Positions 45,356 to 54,311 of a DNA stretch of 64,000 nt are shown one piece after another. The notes under the pieces were generated by a model. That model was not told the origin of the DNA, did no database searches, and saw only the letters and a list, made by a program, of their open reading frames with translations. The position numbers were made by a program, and so were the translations under genes. The first letter of the stretch is position 1. Every line of letters begins with the position of its first letter. Source of the DNA: Planctomycetales bacterium (GTDB lineage: Bacteria; Planctomycetota; Planctomycetia; Isosphaerales; Isosphaeraceae); NCBI GenBank assembly GCA_027449865.1, contig DAIDKV010000101.1, positions 1-64,000 of the forward strand, written 5' to 3'.

Positions 45356-45599
45356 GAACGGAGCCTCGCTTCCTTGCTCGGTCGATGTCCCTGGTCGGTT
45401 CCTTCCAGAAGAGCCAGCGTAAACTAGCAAATCCCGGACCTGCTGAGAAGCCGAGTCACGTCGAAGACCGCCGGTCGCCGGTAGGAGGCATGCCGGCTTT
45501 TCTCGGTTGGGCTGATGGCCTTCTCTGTGGTCTCACTTCTTGCTGCTCAGAAACGCCTGGGGACTCTGGAGTAAGTAGTGAGATTGAGCGGCCTCCGAC

Positions 45600-47660
45600 C
45601 TATCGATCGCGGTCTCGGGGGCAGAGTTCATCGAGGCGTTTGTGCATCCGTGCCCGACGCTCCGACTGCTCGGGGCGATCGGCCAGGTTGTGTTGTTGTT
45701 TCGGGTCGAACTTGAGCGAGAACAGTTCCGTCGGGCGCCGGCTGTACTCGATCATCGTGTGATCCTCGGCGACAATCGCTTCCATCCAGAGGATATCCGA
45801 GGTCCGGAAGTCGTCCCCCTTGAGTCGGGGCTCATCGAGCTGGGAGAGGACCGCGTCCGGCTCGACCGGGGCGTTCGAGCGCCAGTGTCGGGCGAGGTTC
45901 TGGCCGGGGAACGGCGACCGGTCGCCAGGCAAGAGCAGGCCTGTCATCGTTGAGGGGAGGTCGCGAAGCGAGACAGGCGCCGCGATTCGACGTCCCCTCG
46001 CGTGGGCAAACCGGTCGGGATGGGAGTCGTCGCGGGCGGTGGGTGGGATCAAAATCAGGGGGACGTGCGTCTGCTCGTTGTAGAGCGACGACCCGTGTCC
46101 GAAGTGGCCGTGCTCGCCGAAATGCTCACCGTGGTCCCCCGTGATCACAACCCAGGTATTGGCCAGCCGGCCCTCCTCGCGGAGGTTCTCCAGCAGCCGG
46201 CCGACCTGATCGTCCAGGCCCGAGAGGCATTCATCGTAGAGGTCGCCAAGGCGACGAGCCACGGCTTCCACTTCCTTCTGGCGGGCGTCATGCTGTGCGG
46301 GATCGGCCGCTTCCAGGGCCCTGGCGGCCTTCCAGCCATCCTCGGGACGAGCGCTGTCCTTCGACGGCGGCGGACCGTGGTAGAACCGCTGGGGTGTCTC
46401 GGCCATCGGCAGGTAAGGGCCATGTACGTCCATGAAATTCAGGAAAAGAAAGTACGGCCGGCGGTCCCCGGCTTGGCTTTCGATCCATTGCCGGCCCTCC
46501 GCGGCGATCGTGGTTGCCGGCTGGTGGTAGTCGTAGGGATAGAAGTCGATCAGATGGAAGCCCACTCGTCTTGCCAGACTGATCGCCATCGGACCGAGTG
46601 CTGAGCTCGTCAGAGCCATCTCGAGCGAGACCTCGTCTCGCCAGGGGTAGTCGACGTAGTGGTCGAAGCCGCGGCCGACGCCGTACGACGTGTTGCACAT
46701 CCGGACGTTCGCCACAATCCCGGCCGTTGCGTAACCCTGATCGCGGAGGTGCTCGGCGATCGTCGGGCGGTCGAGGTGGTAGGCCCGGTCAACACAGGCT
46801 CCGTGCTCCGACGGCCAGAGGCCGGTGAACATGCTGATATGCGAGGGGAGCGTCCAGGGCGCCGTCGATCGGGCCGTCTCGAAGGTGATTCCCCGGCGTG
46901 CCCAGGCGTCGAGCCGTGGAGTGGTCGGACGGTGGTATCCGTAGAGGCTCATTCGGTCGGCGCGAAGGGTGTCCAGGACGATCCAGAGGAGGTTGGGCGT
47001 GGGCTTTCCAGCGCGGAATACGGCGGGGCCTTTGGCCGATGCCTCGACGTGCCACTGGGTGGCAACGAGGAGGCCCAGCAGACCAATTCCGGCCACCGCG
47101 GCGATGGGGATCTGACGTTTCCAGCCGAGGGTGGGGCGGACAATCAGTCGACGCGTCCGGTAGCCCAGTCCGACGGCGATCGCCATCGGCGCGATGGGGT
47201 GCAGCCCTCGGATGGCGAGCATTGGGCCAAGGAAGAGCAGGAAGCCCAGGACGGCTCCTGTCCAACCCCAGGCGGGTCCAGGCTCGATGACGCCCGGCGA
47301 TCGCCGCATCCGCCAGGCGGCCAGGGCGAGCATGGGGGCCATCATTGGGATCGCCGCCAGAATGACCAGCACGGCGGACGTCGCGGGGATCAGCCAGCCG
47401 GCGTGCCGGCTGATCATCAGGGTGGTCCAGTCCACATAATGGATTCCCTGCATCTGAGCCATCAGGACACCCAGTTCCAGGACGCCTGAGAGGACTCCGA
47501 CGGCCACCGCTGCCGAGATCGCCTCGCTCCAGGTGGGGGCCCGACCCACAACCGGCTCGCGAACCATCCGACGGTGGAGCAGTCCCGGTCTGCGCCCAGG
47601 GGCGTGCCGAACCTCGGGCGCGGTTCCTTCCGTCGAGGACGGTTCCGGACGAGTCGTCAT
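45600..47660 (-). CDS. Membrane alkaline-phosphatase-superfamily (sulfatase-like) enzyme
   Basis: 686 residues. About five membrane segments occupy residues 45-200 (SAAVAVGVLSGVLELGVLM, LVILAAIPMMAPMLALAAW, GAVLGFLLFLGPMLA). A sulfatase/phosphotransferase fold then follows from about 222: LLWIVLDTLRADRMSLYGY metal-binding Asp, TTPRLDAWARRGITF, FLNFMDVHGPYLP, TGDHGEHFGEHGHFGHG. The nucleophile region is APWTLPSHISMFTG; it lacks the Cys/Ser-x-Pro-x-Arg of sulfatases, with Thr at the nucleophile and His where Arg is expected. Other metal residues are present. A phosphotransferase or atypical hydrolase acting at the membrane is therefore as likely as a true sulfatase. Start ATG at 47660. Confidence 0.78.
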   Translation of the reverse strand: MTTRPEPSSTEGTAPEVRHAPGRRPGLLHRRMVREPVVGRAPTWSEAISAAVAVGVLSGVLELGVLMAQMQGIHYVDWTTLMISRHAGWLIPATSAVLVILAAIPMMAPMLALAAWRMRRSPGVIEPGPAWGWTGAVLGFLLFLGPMLAIRGLHPIAPMAIAVGLGYRTRRLIVRPTLGWKRQIPIAAVAGIGLLGLLVATQWHVEASAKGPAVFRAGKPTPNLLWIVLDTLRADRMSLYGYHRPTTPRLDAWARRGITFETARSTAPWTLPSHISMFTGLWPSEHGACVDRAYHLDRPTIAEHLRDQGYATAGIVANVRMCNTSYGVGRGFDHYVDYPWRDEVSLEMALTSSALGPMAISLARRVGFHLIDFYPYDYHQPATTIAAEGRQWIESQAGDRRPYFLFLNFMDVHGPYLPMAETPQRFYHGPPPSKDSARPEDGWKAARALEAADPAQHDARQKEVEAVARRLGDLYDECLSGLDDQVGRLLENLREEGRLANTWVVITGDHGEHFGEHGHFGHGSSLYNEQTHVPLILIPPTARDDSHPDRFAHARGRRIAAPVSLRDLPSTMTGLLLPGDRSPFPGQNLARHWRSNAPVEPDAVLSQLDEPRLKGDDFRTSDILWMEAIVAEDHTMIEYSRRPTELFSLKFDPKQQHNLADRPEQSERRARMHKRLDELCPRDRDR

Positions 47661-47769
47661 CGGGCTCCCTCCGTGAATCGAATCAGACGCGCAACGTCAA
47701 TCCCCGGGAATCGGAATAAAGCGAACGGCCGATGTCGTCAACCCGGGATTGTGTCGCGATTCGTGCGAT

Positions 47770-48543
47770 CTAGTCGTCCTGCAAACGGGATTCGAGGCGA
47801 TCGAGCTCATTCCAGGGGCCTCGACTTCGGAAGCGAGGCAGGGGAAGTCTGGCGGCGATCGCCTGGGCGGCGGCAGAAGAGACGTTGTCGCGGCGGGTGG
47901 CTTCGCCTCGGAAGATGGTGAACCCTCGCGTACGCGCCAGGATCTCGCGACGGGTCCGACCCTCAGGGGCGTCGGGCCAGGGCTCGACCCTTTCTTGCCA
48001 TTCGAAAAGATGCGGTAGGATGTGGCTCATGTAGGCGAAGTAGTCGGGGTTATCGGTCTGCAGGAAGAGGCGGCCGCCCGGCGCCAGAATGCGGTGAACG
48101 TCGGCCAGGAATTCGGGCGTGAGCACGCGGCGGTGGGCCTGTCGTGCGTCGTGGTAGGGCTGAGGGTGGTAGAGGTGGACCTCGGCCGCCGCGGCCTCGG
48201 CGACGTACCGGGAAACGAATGTCTCGGCGTCCTTGACGACGAACCGGACGTGGTGCAGGCCCCGCTGATTGGCCCGTCGGGTTGCGTATCGGATGACGAC
48301 CGGCAGGATGTCGACGCCGACGTGATCGTGGTCGGGTCGGTTGACGGCGCTCAGCAGGGTGGATCGGCCGTTGCCGCAACCGAGGTCGAGCACCAGCGGC
48401 GCCGACCGGCCGAAGATCGAGCGCCAGTCGATCGGGCCCGCCTCGGGGAGCCGCTTGATCGCCGTCTTCGCCCAGCGTTCGGGCGGGAGGATCTCGCCCG
48501 GAATGGGAACGCCCAGCTCGTATTCGATCGATCCGTCGGACAT
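47770..48543 (-). CDS. trmB: tRNA (guanine-N7-)-methyltransferase
   Basis: 257 residues. The SAM motif I is VLDLGCGNGRSTLL near residue 50. VGVDILPVVIRYATRRAN and a QTDNPDYFAYM segment follow. The family's usual N-F-P-D-P-W-P motif is replaced by VHLYHPQPYHDARQAHRRVLTP, which keeps the Arg-rich follow-on and P-EFL but lacks the Asp and Trp. The enzyme places m7G at tRNA position 46. The substitution means activity is likely but not certain. Start ATG at 48543; it is divergent from hisE, with a heptamer repeat array between them. Confidence 0.78.
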   Translation of the reverse strand: MSDGSIEYELGVPIPGEILPPERWAKTAIKRLPEAGPIDWRSIFGRSAPLVLDLGCGNGRSTLLSAVNRPDHDHVGVDILPVVIRYATRRANQRGLHHVRFVVKDAETFVSRYVAEAAAAEVHLYHPQPYHDARQAHRRVLTPEFLADVHRILAPGGRLFLQTDNPDYFAYMSHILPHLFEWQERVEPWPDAPEGRTRREILARTRGFTIFRGEATRRDNVSSAAAQAIAARLPLPRFRSRGPWNELDRLESRLQDD

Positions 48544-48583
48544 GCCGCGGCTTCCGGGGATGGCGTCGGCGGGGTAAACTTGG

Positions 48584-48710
48584 TTTTTAGTTTTCGGTTT
48601 TCAGTTTTCAGTTTTCAGACCGGATGACCGGTGACGAGAGTTGAGGACTGGACCATCGCCTTGGCTGGATCACTGAAAACTGAAAACCGAAAACTGAAAA
48701 CCGAAGACTG
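48584..48710. repeat. Inverted heptamer array between trmB and hisE
   Basis: The left arm (about 48586-48617) is made of tandem GTTTTCR heptamers: five units reading GTTTTCG, GTTTTCA, GTTTTCA and flanking variants. The right arm (about 48672-48710) is TGAAAAC, TGAAAAC, CGAAAAC, TGAAAAC, CGAAGAC. The arms are reverse complements over about 36 bases around a 50-base loop that contains ACCGGATGACCGGT. The array occupies the divergent promoter region of trmB and hisE. A longer, upstream start of hisE would translate it into KTENRKLKTED, an artefact. Confidence 0.88.
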
Positions 48711-48774
48711 TCTGCCGAGAACCATCATGGCCGCCGGAACGTCCGTAGGGAAGGGAAGAGGAGCGCGAGCCGAC

Positions 48775-49119
48775 ATGTCCGGGTCATCGATCATGCAGTC
48801 GCTAATGGACGTCATCGAGGAGCGCAAGACCCGAGATCCGGGCGAACGGTCGTACGTCGTCCAGTTGCTCCAGGGCGGCCTGGCGAAGATCGGAGGCAAG
48901 ATCGTCGAGGAGGCCGCCGAGGTTGTCGAGGCCGGCGACGAGCCGGGCGACGCCGGCCGCGAGCACCTGGTCAAGGAGGTCGCCGACCTGGTCTTCCACG
49001 CGATGGTCCTGCTTGGCCATCGTGAGGCCCGGTGGGAGGACGTCGAGGCCGAACTGGGGCGACGGTTCGGCATCAACGGGATCGACGAGAAGGAGTCGCG
49101 AGGAAAGGCTTCTAGCTGA
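48775..49119 (+). CDS. hisE: Phosphoribosyl-ATP pyrophosphohydrolase
   Basis: 114 residues from the ATG at 48775, with GGAG upstream at long spacing. Earlier in-frame starts would translate repeat sequence. The start MQSLMDVIEERKTRDPGERS, then IGGKIVEEAAEVVEAG and EHLVKEVADLVFHAMVLL, is the MazG-like all-helical HisE fold with its metal-binding E-x-x-E and E-x-x-D. It converts phosphoribosyl-ATP to phosphoribosyl-AMP in the second step of histidine synthesis. No other his gene lies near; it is followed by mnmA with one base between the stop and the next start. Confidence 0.87.
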   Translation: MSGSSIMQSLMDVIEERKTRDPGERSYVVQLLQGGLAKIGGKIVEEAAEVVEAGDEPGDAGREHLVKEVADLVFHAMVLLGHREARWEDVEAELGRRFGINGIDEKESRGKASS

Positions 49120-49120
49120 G

Positions 49121-50206
49121 ATGAGCGATCGAGTTGTGCTGGCGATGAGCGGAGGCGTGGATAGCTCGGTCGCTGCCGCGCTTCTGAAGGAGCAGGGGTA
49201 CGACGTCGTCGGCCTCTTCATGAGGACTGGGGCGCACGCGGCCGACGAGGAGCGTCGGACGAAGACGTGCTGCAGCGTCGCCGATGCCCTCGACGCGCGG
49301 TCGGTTGCCGACCGGCTCGACATCCCGTTCTATGTCCTCGACTTCGAGCGCGAGTTTGGCCGGATTCAGGACGACTTCGTCGACGAGTACCTCGCCGGCC
49401 GGACGCCGAACCCGTGCGTCCTCTGCAACATCTGGCTGAAGTTCGGCAAGCTCTGGTCGTACGGCAAGCAGGTTGGGGCCGACTTTGTGGCGACCGGCCA
49501 CTATGCCCAGATCGCCCAGGCCCCCGACGGAACCCACCGCGTCGCTCGGGGAGCCGACACGGGGAAGGACCAGTCTTATGTCCTTTTCGGCCTGAGGCGC
49601 GAGGTCCTGCCGCACGTTCTGTTTCCGGTTGGTGGCTTCGCCAAGGCCGAGATCCGGCAGATGGCCCGCGATCGCGGCCTGCCGGTCCATGACAAGCCCG
49701 ACAGCCAGGAAATCTGCTTCGTCCCCGACGACGATTACCTGGGCTTCGTTCGGGCGCGTCGCCCGGCTCGCGAGACGGCCGGACGGATCGTGGACGAGTC
49801 GGGGAAGGTGGTCGGCGAGCACGAGGGGATTGAGGCGTTCACGATCGGCCAGCGCAGGGGGCTGGGCGTTGCCGTCGGCGAACCTCGGTACGTCGTCGCG
49901 ATCGAGCCGCTCGCCCGGACGGTGACGATCGGCCCTCGCGAGCAACTCGACAGCCCCGGCCTGGTCGCCGAACGGTTCAACTGGCAGGGGCCAGCGCCCG
50001 ATCCGGGGCGACCGATCGCCTGCCTGGCTCAGATCCGGGCCCGACACCGCGCGGTCCCGGCGATGGTGGAGGCCCTCCCGGACGGCGGAGCGAGAATCGC
50101 GTTCGAGACACCCCAGCCGGCCGTCACGCCGGGGCAAGTCGTGACCGTCTACCAGGAGAGTCTGGTGCTCGGCGGCGGCTGGATCAGGGCCGCGAGTGCC
50201 CGTTGA
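49121..50206 (+). CDS. mnmA: tRNA-specific 2-thiouridylase
   Basis: 361 residues, the normal length. The PP-loop is VVLAMSGGVDSSVAAALL at residues 5-22. The catalytic Cys pair is visible in TPNPCVLCN near 105 and PDSQEICFV near 200, both in the right contexts (RGADTGKDQSYVLF, PVHDKPDSQEICF). The C-terminal PUA-like barrel follows (VTIGPREQLDSPGL, QIRARHRAVPAMV). MnmA thiolates U34 of Lys, Glu and Gln tRNAs using sulfur relayed by partner proteins. Stop of hisE and start here are one base apart, so co-translation is likely. The last 23 bases overlap the convergent gene at 50184. Confidence 0.95.
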   Translation: MSDRVVLAMSGGVDSSVAAALLKEQGYDVVGLFMRTGAHAADEERRTKTCCSVADALDARSVADRLDIPFYVLDFEREFGRIQDDFVDEYLAGRTPNPCVLCNIWLKFGKLWSYGKQVGADFVATGHYAQIAQAPDGTHRVARGADTGKDQSYVLFGLRREVLPHVLFPVGGFAKAEIRQMARDRGLPVHDKPDSQEICFVPDDDYLGFVRARRPARETAGRIVDESGKVVGEHEGIEAFTIGQRRGLGVAVGEPRYVVAIEPLARTVTIGPREQLDSPGLVAERFNWQGPAPDPGRPIACLAQIRARHRAVPAMVEALPDGGARIAFETPQPAVTPGQVVTVYQESLVLGGGWIRAASAR

Positions 50207-50780
50207 CCGACGCTGGCGCGATCTCTCGGGCCCGCGCGGCGATCGTCCTGGCGAGTTTCCTGGCCGATTCGAGGAACATGGCGCATCGCGAACGGAGCGA
50301 CTCGGGCTCGTTGTGCGCCAGTAGTTTGCGGAGGTCGATCCCGAACGGCTCGTATTCGGCCCGGTAGCCGCCTTTCCGCATCAGGAGAACCATGAGCAGC
50401 CCGGCGGTTGAGTTGTGGGTGTGAACGTAGAACCGGGTCGCCTTCAGATGCCTCGGCTGATGCCGGCAGAGCCAGCGGATGACCTCCATTCCGCAATCGA
50501 CGTCGGCGCTGTCGACATAGATCTTGCCACCGAGGTCGTGATCGAGGTGGATCTCGTCCCAGGGTTCGGCGAGGCGGGCGAGGCAGTCGGGGACGTTCGT
50601 TACCCAGACGGCCCCGGGATACTTGTCGAGGAAGGCCTCGGCTCGCTTCGGGTCGTCGTCGAGGAACAGCAATCGGGGCGAGCGCAGCCGACGGATCCAG
50701 CCGACGACGTTTGGCTGTCGGCGTGGAGACGGCGGCGGAGGGCAGGACTCGTTGAGCGGGACCTGGGGAGTGCCGGTCAT
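50184..50780 (-). CDS. Cyclic-phosphate-processing receiver (cPRR)-like protein
   Basis: 198 residues. The core matches, from memory, the receiver-like domain proposed to process cyclic phosphates in conflict and RNA-repair systems. It begins LLFLDDDPKRAEAF near residue 36. WDEIHLDHDLGG near 74, DCGMEVIRWL and FYVHTHNSTAGLLMVLLM follow. The acidic pocket (DDD, HLDHD) and the H-x-H-N stretch fit metal-assisted phosphate chemistry. The N-terminal 30 residues are Pro-rich. The last 40 residues are helical. The neighbourhood holds no obvious toxin or ligase, so the family call is by motif and the function is inferred. Last gene of the minus-strand run that begins with thrC; its end overlaps mnmA by 23 bases. 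Confidence 0.62.
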   Translation of the reverse strand: MTGTPQVPLNESCPPPPSPRRQPNVVGWIRRLRSPRLLFLDDDPKRAEAFLDKYPGAVWVTNVPDCLARLAEPWDEIHLDHDLGGKIYVDSADVDCGMEVIRWLCRHQPRHLKATRFYVHTHNSTAGLLMVLLMRKGGYRAEYEPFGIDLRKLLAHNEPESLRSRCAMFLESARKLARTIAARAREIAPASVNGHSRP

Positions 50781-50820
50781 GGGATTCCCGGTTCGGAGGC
50801 GGCCTCGCGGTGCGGGTCGA

Positions 50821-51198
50821 TCATCGGTCGAGATCGCCCGCCGACGCCCGGCGCGCGGTATCTTCGAGCGGATATTCCCAGATGGAAAGACCTTGCGCCG
50901 AGAGCTCCCGGAGTCTCAGGAACCCTCGCGTAATCCGCCGTTCCTCCTCGGCGACGAAATCCGGATCGAGCCCTGCCTTCGCGAATGGTCCCTCCGTCAC
51001 GACGACTGGCTCGAAGCCTTCCACAACGATGAACTGAGCAAGTGTTGGGTCGCACCGGATGTGATGTTCGGGCATCCGGTCGAGCTGGTCGGCCTTCACC
51101 TCGCCCAGTACATAGCGCAAGTATAGTCCCGATTCGGCGATCTCCTCCACTTCCCCTCCGCAAACGACGCAGAGGTATCCCTGGTCACAGATGGCCAT
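50821..51198 (-). CDS. Small protein with a possible zinc-ribbon start
   Basis: 125 residues. The start (CDQGYLCVVCGGEVEEI) has three Cys, two of them in C-x-x-C spacing, possibly half of a zinc ribbon. A compact alpha/beta region follows (YLRYVLGEVKADQLDRMPEHHI, PTLAQFIVVEGFEPVVV) and a helical tail (EERRITRGFLRLRELS). Family not recognised. ATG at 51198 is the first codon of the frame. It lies 59 bases after the small membrane-protein gene and 40 bases before the cPRR-like gene, in the same minus-strand run. Confidence 0.65.
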   Translation of the reverse strand: MAICDQGYLCVVCGGEVEEIAESGLYLRYVLGEVKADQLDRMPEHHIRCDPTLAQFIVVEGFEPVVVTEGPFAKAGLDPDFVAEEERRITRGFLRLRELSAQGLSIWEYPLEDTARRASAGDLDR

Positions 51199-51257
51199 CG
51201 CCGGTGCCTCCGTTCTGTCTCCCGATCAGCGAACCGGACGTCGCCGCGATCTGGCAT

Positions 51258-51494
51258 TCATGATAACCACCGGGCCAGGCAGCCGACCAGCACGCCGAGG
51301 ATGGCCGCCAGGCCCGAGAGCGAGACGATACCCTGGATGAAGCCTGGCATAGGACGTACGAGCTTCGTCCAGACGACCAGCCCCAGGACGGCGCCCGCGC
51401 AGCCGGCCGCCGGATGAAAGCGAAGCGCCAGTAGGAGCGGCCCTTGCGTGCAGATGAGAAGGAGCAGGATCGTCAGGGCCACGGCGCGTGACAT
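51258..51494 (-). CDS. Small two-segment membrane protein
   Basis: 78 residues from the ATG at 51494; GGAGG lies six bases upstream of this ATG but directly abuts an earlier in-frame ATG at 51500, so 51494 is preferred. Three hydrophobic stretches are seen (ALTILLLLICTQGPLLLAL, CAGAVLGLVVWTKLV, IVSLSGLAAILGVLVGCL). The function is unknown. It is in the minus-strand run downstream of dapB. Confidence 0.6.
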   Translation of the reverse strand: MSRAVALTILLLLICTQGPLLLALRFHPAAGCAGAVLGLVVWTKLVRPMPGFIQGIVSLSGLAAILGVLVGCLARWLS

Positions 51495-51562
51495 TGACAT
51501 CCTCCGAGCTGATCGAGGTGGCCGGGAACGGAAGCGGCACAGCCGTCGGGGCCTCCGGGGCA

Positions 51563-51961
51563 TCAGCGACCCACGATCAGATGGCCCCAGCGAGGCGTTT
51601 CCGCGACCACCTGGTATTCATCCTCGTAGACCACCCGACCCGGCCTCTCGGTCGTCACCAGACGGACAGGAACGCCGTGTTCTCTCAGGATGGCGACGAT
51701 GTCCCACATCCGCTGGATCGGCTCTCCGGCTTCCGCGCGGAACCAGGCGACGGCATCTCGCGTCCAGGCACCGCTGCGGAGCTTCTGCTCGAAGGGCGGG
51801 CAGGGAAGATGCTCATTGAACCACTCGTAGATTTCCTCCAGCCGCTCGGACTCGTAGTCGTAAAGCTCCCCCGCGTCGCGAAGGAGCCGGGCCTCGGTGA
51901 TGATGCCGGTGAGCCAGGCCGCGTTCTCGGCGTCGGCCCCGACGACGAATCGCACGTACAT
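51563..51961 (-). CDS. Conserved-looking protein of unknown function
   Basis: 132 residues from the ATG at 51961, preceded by GGGAG nine bases upstream. The longer frame above it overlaps dapB. Residues about 1-45 begin MYVRFVVGADAENAAWLTG and continue with ITEARLLRDAGELYDYESERLEEIYEWFNEHLPCPPF. The C-terminal half (AWFRAEAGEPIQRMWDIVAIL, PVRLVTTERPGRVVYEDEYQVVAETP) is alpha/beta. Family not recognised. It follows dapB by 67 bases on the same strand. Confidence 0.65.
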   Translation of the reverse strand: MYVRFVVGADAENAAWLTGIITEARLLRDAGELYDYESERLEEIYEWFNEHLPCPPFEQKLRSGAWTRDAVAWFRAEAGEPIQRMWDIVAILREHGVPVRLVTTERPGRVVYEDEYQVVAETPRWGHLIVGR

Positions 51962-52028
51962 CGTGGCTGGCTCCCAGAATGGTGAGCCGTCCTTCCCGCG
52001 AGCCTCGAAGACGGTATCTCCCGGCCGA

Positions 52029-52826
52029 TCAGGCCAGGACATCCTCCATCGTATAAAGCCCCGGGGGCTGGTGGGCAAGGAACTTCGCGGCGTCGAGAGC
52101 GCCTCGGACGAATCCATCTCGATTGATCGCCCGGTGGCCCAGTTCGAGCGTCTCTCCCATCAGCGAGAAGACGACCTGGTGCTCACCGGGGCAGTCAGCC
52201 ACCCGCAAGGCATGGATGCCGATCTCGCCCGGCGCCCGGACCCCAACCGATCCCGGCGCACCGGGAATCAGCCGGCTCGCCGCCAGCCCACGGCCCGCGA
52301 CCTCGCCCAGCCGGATCGCCGTTCCGCTCGGGGCGTCCTTCTTGGTCCGGTGATGCCGCTCGATGATCTCGACGTCCGCCGAACTGCCCAGCACCCGGGC
52401 CGCCTCGCCGACCAGCTTCATCAGCAGGTTTACCGCCCGGCTCATGTTCGGGGCGATCAACAGGGGGATTTCGCCCGAGGCCGATTCCAGCTCCTGACGC
52501 TGTTCCGGCTCCAGACCCGTCGTCCCGACGACCAGAGGGACCCGGTTCTCCCGGCACCATCGGCCGATGGAGAGCGCCGCGGCGGGTGTCGAGAAGTCGA
52601 TCATCGCATCCACATTCGACCCGGCCGGGACGGCCTCGCTGATCGCAACGCCGAGCGGAGCCAGTCCGACGGCCGTCCCGGCGTCGTGACCGAGTGCCGG
52701 ATTCCCGGCGTGCTCCAGCGCTGCCGAAAGCGTCAGCGCGGGATCCTCCGCCAGCAACTGGATCAGTCGACGCCCCATCCGCCCCATCGCGCCGTGGATT
52801 CCGACGCGGATACGAGCTAGCGACAC
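52029..52826 (-). CDS. dapB: 4-hydroxy-tetrahydrodipicolinate reductase
   Basis: 265 residues from the GTG at 52826. The Rossmann start is IRVGIHGAMGRMGRRLIQLL; MIDFSTPAA and VVGTTGLEPEQ come next. The catalytic signature ERHHRTKKDAPSGTA, with the His pair and Lys-Lys, is near residue 158. It reduces the lysine/diaminopimelate pathway intermediate and so supplies cell-wall DAP and lysine. Downstream of thrC by 33 bases; thrC and dapB are both aspartate-family genes and probably share an operon. All key residues are intact. Confidence 0.94.
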   Translation of the reverse strand: MSLARIRVGIHGAMGRMGRRLIQLLAEDPALTLSAALEHAGNPALGHDAGTAVGLAPLGVAISEAVPAGSNVDAMIDFSTPAAALSIGRWCRENRVPLVVGTTGLEPEQRQELESASGEIPLLIAPNMSRAVNLLMKLVGEAARVLGSSADVEIIERHHRTKKDAPSGTAIRLGEVAGRGLAASRLIPGAPGSVGVRAPGEIGIHALRVADCPGEHQVVFSLMGETLELGHRAINRDGFVRGALDAAKFLAHQPPGLYTMEDVLA

Positions 52827-52859
52827 GGTGTCACCCCTCTCGAAAAACGCACGAACCGA

Positions 52860-54311
52860 TCACGCAGGCGCCGATGCCTCAGAATACAGCGCGATCGTTC
52901 GAATGATGTCGTCGAGGTCGTTGGCGACCACGACCGGACGGTTGGCGAACCCCGCCCGCTTGACCCCTCGGCTGCCGAGGACCGAGTCGAATAGCTCCTG
53001 ATCGCCGCTGTGATAGGCGACCGTGGCTGTCGGGTCCTTGAGCTGGTGCCCTGTCAGGATGCAGACGACCCGGTCGGACGGGGCAATGACTCCCGCTTCA
53101 CGGAGTCGCTTCGCACCCGCGACGCTCGCGGCGCTGGCCGGCTCGCACCCGAGTCCGCCCGCGCCGACCCTTGCCTTGGCGTCCATGATCTCCTGGTCGC
53201 TGACCATCTGGACCACCCCACCGCAGAAGTGCAACGCACGCAAGCACTTCTTCAAGTTCACAGGGCGGTTGATCTCGATCGCCGAGGCGATCGTCGATGC
53301 CTTGATCCCCTCGGTGTCGAGCTGGGTGTAGTAGGAATCCACCGTCGACATCTCGGGGAGTCCGTCGAGCCAGGCCAGCTTCCGGTTGCCGACCAGTTCG
53401 TCGAGCGTTCGCGCCCCGCTTGCGTTGATGACCGCGAGTCGAGGCACCCGGTCGATGAGCCCAAGGTATTTCAGTTCGATGAGGGCCTTGCCGAATGCGC
53501 TCGAATTGCCGAGATTACCGCCTGGAACCACGATCCAGTCGGGAACCTCCCAGCGGAGGGCTTCAAGGATGCGGAAGATGATCGTCTTCTGCCCCTCCAG
53601 CCGGAACGGATTCACAGAGTTCATCAGGTAGATTCCCAGGCGGTCGGCCACCTGTCGGACGCGATGCATGGCGTCGTCGAAATCGCCGACGATCTGGATG
53701 GTCAGGGCTCCGTGGTCGAGAGCCTGAGCGAGCTTGCCATAGGCGATCTTGCCCGAGCCAATGAAAATGATCGCCCGGAAGCCCAGGTCAGTCGCCGAGC
53801 AATAGACGGCGAGCGCCGCTGAGGTGTTCCCGGTACTCGCACAGGCCACGCGATGCGCTGAGACCATTCGCGCGTGCGTGAACGCGGCCGTCATGCCATT
53901 ATCCTTGAAACTTCCGGAAGGATTCATTCCTTCGTACTGGAGCCAGAGACGACCGTGATCGAGGCCGACGTACTGGGCGACCTTATCGGCCGATTGAAGG
54001 AGAGTTTGGCCTTCGCCGATGGTGACGATTTTTTCGGGTGGGGCGAATGGAAGGAGGTCGCGGAATCGCCAGACGCCGGAGAAGTTCAGAGGGTCGTGTC
54101 GGTCGGCCCATCGCGACTGGAAATCGGCGAGGCAATTGGGGACCGGGAGGCGATCCCAGTTGTAAACGACGTCGATGAGGTCGGCGCAACGAGGGCAGGC
54201 GAAGTGAGTTTCGTCGATGCCAAAGGTGGCCGCGCACGACGGATTGATGCACTGCTGGTAAGCGGCCGTCCGCAAGGAAGCGGACACGGGTGGGGTCGTC
54301 TGCTGGATCAT
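52860..54311 (-). CDS. thrC: Threonine synthase
   Basis: 483 residues from the ATG at 54311; the longer frame upstream is Pro/Gly-rich junk. The N-terminal about 40 residues hold a C-x4-C ... C-x-x-C pair ([23 protein letters not shown]), a zinc-ribbon-like leader seen in some long threonine synthases. The PLP site is [16 protein letters not shown] with the lysine near residue 130, followed by [16 protein letters not shown]. The phosphate cradle [14 protein letters not shown] is near 275. It converts O-phosphohomoserine to threonine. It begins the minus-strand run and is divergent from the ArsR-type gene. Confidence 0.93.
   Translation of the reverse strand: MIQQTTPPVSASLRTAAYQQCINPSCAATFGIDETHFACPRCADLIDVVYNWDRLPVPNCLADFQSRWADRHDPLNFSGVWRFRDLLPFAPPEKIVTIGEGQTLLQSADKVAQYVGLDHGRLWLQYEGMNPSGSFKDNGMTAAFTHARMVSAHRVACASTGNTSAALAVYCSATDLGFRAIIFIGSGKIAYGKLAQALDHGALTIQIVGDFDDAMHRVRQVADRLGIYLMNSVNPFRLEGQKTIIFRILEALRWEVPDWIVVPGGNLGNSSAFGKALIELKYLGLIDRVPRLAVINASGARTLDELVGNRKLAWLDGLPEMSTVDSYYTQLDTEGIKASTIASAIEINRPVNLKKCLRALHFCGGVVQMVSDQEIMDAKARVGAGGLGCEPASAASVAGAKRLREAGVIAPSDRVVCILTGHQLKDPTATVAYHSGDQELFDSVLGSRGVKRAGFANRPVVVANDLDDIIRTIALYSEASAPA

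Noticed and set aside
48631-48774. Longer N-terminus for HisE
   Set aside because: It translates the heptamer array (KTENRKLKTED) and is not part of the family fold.
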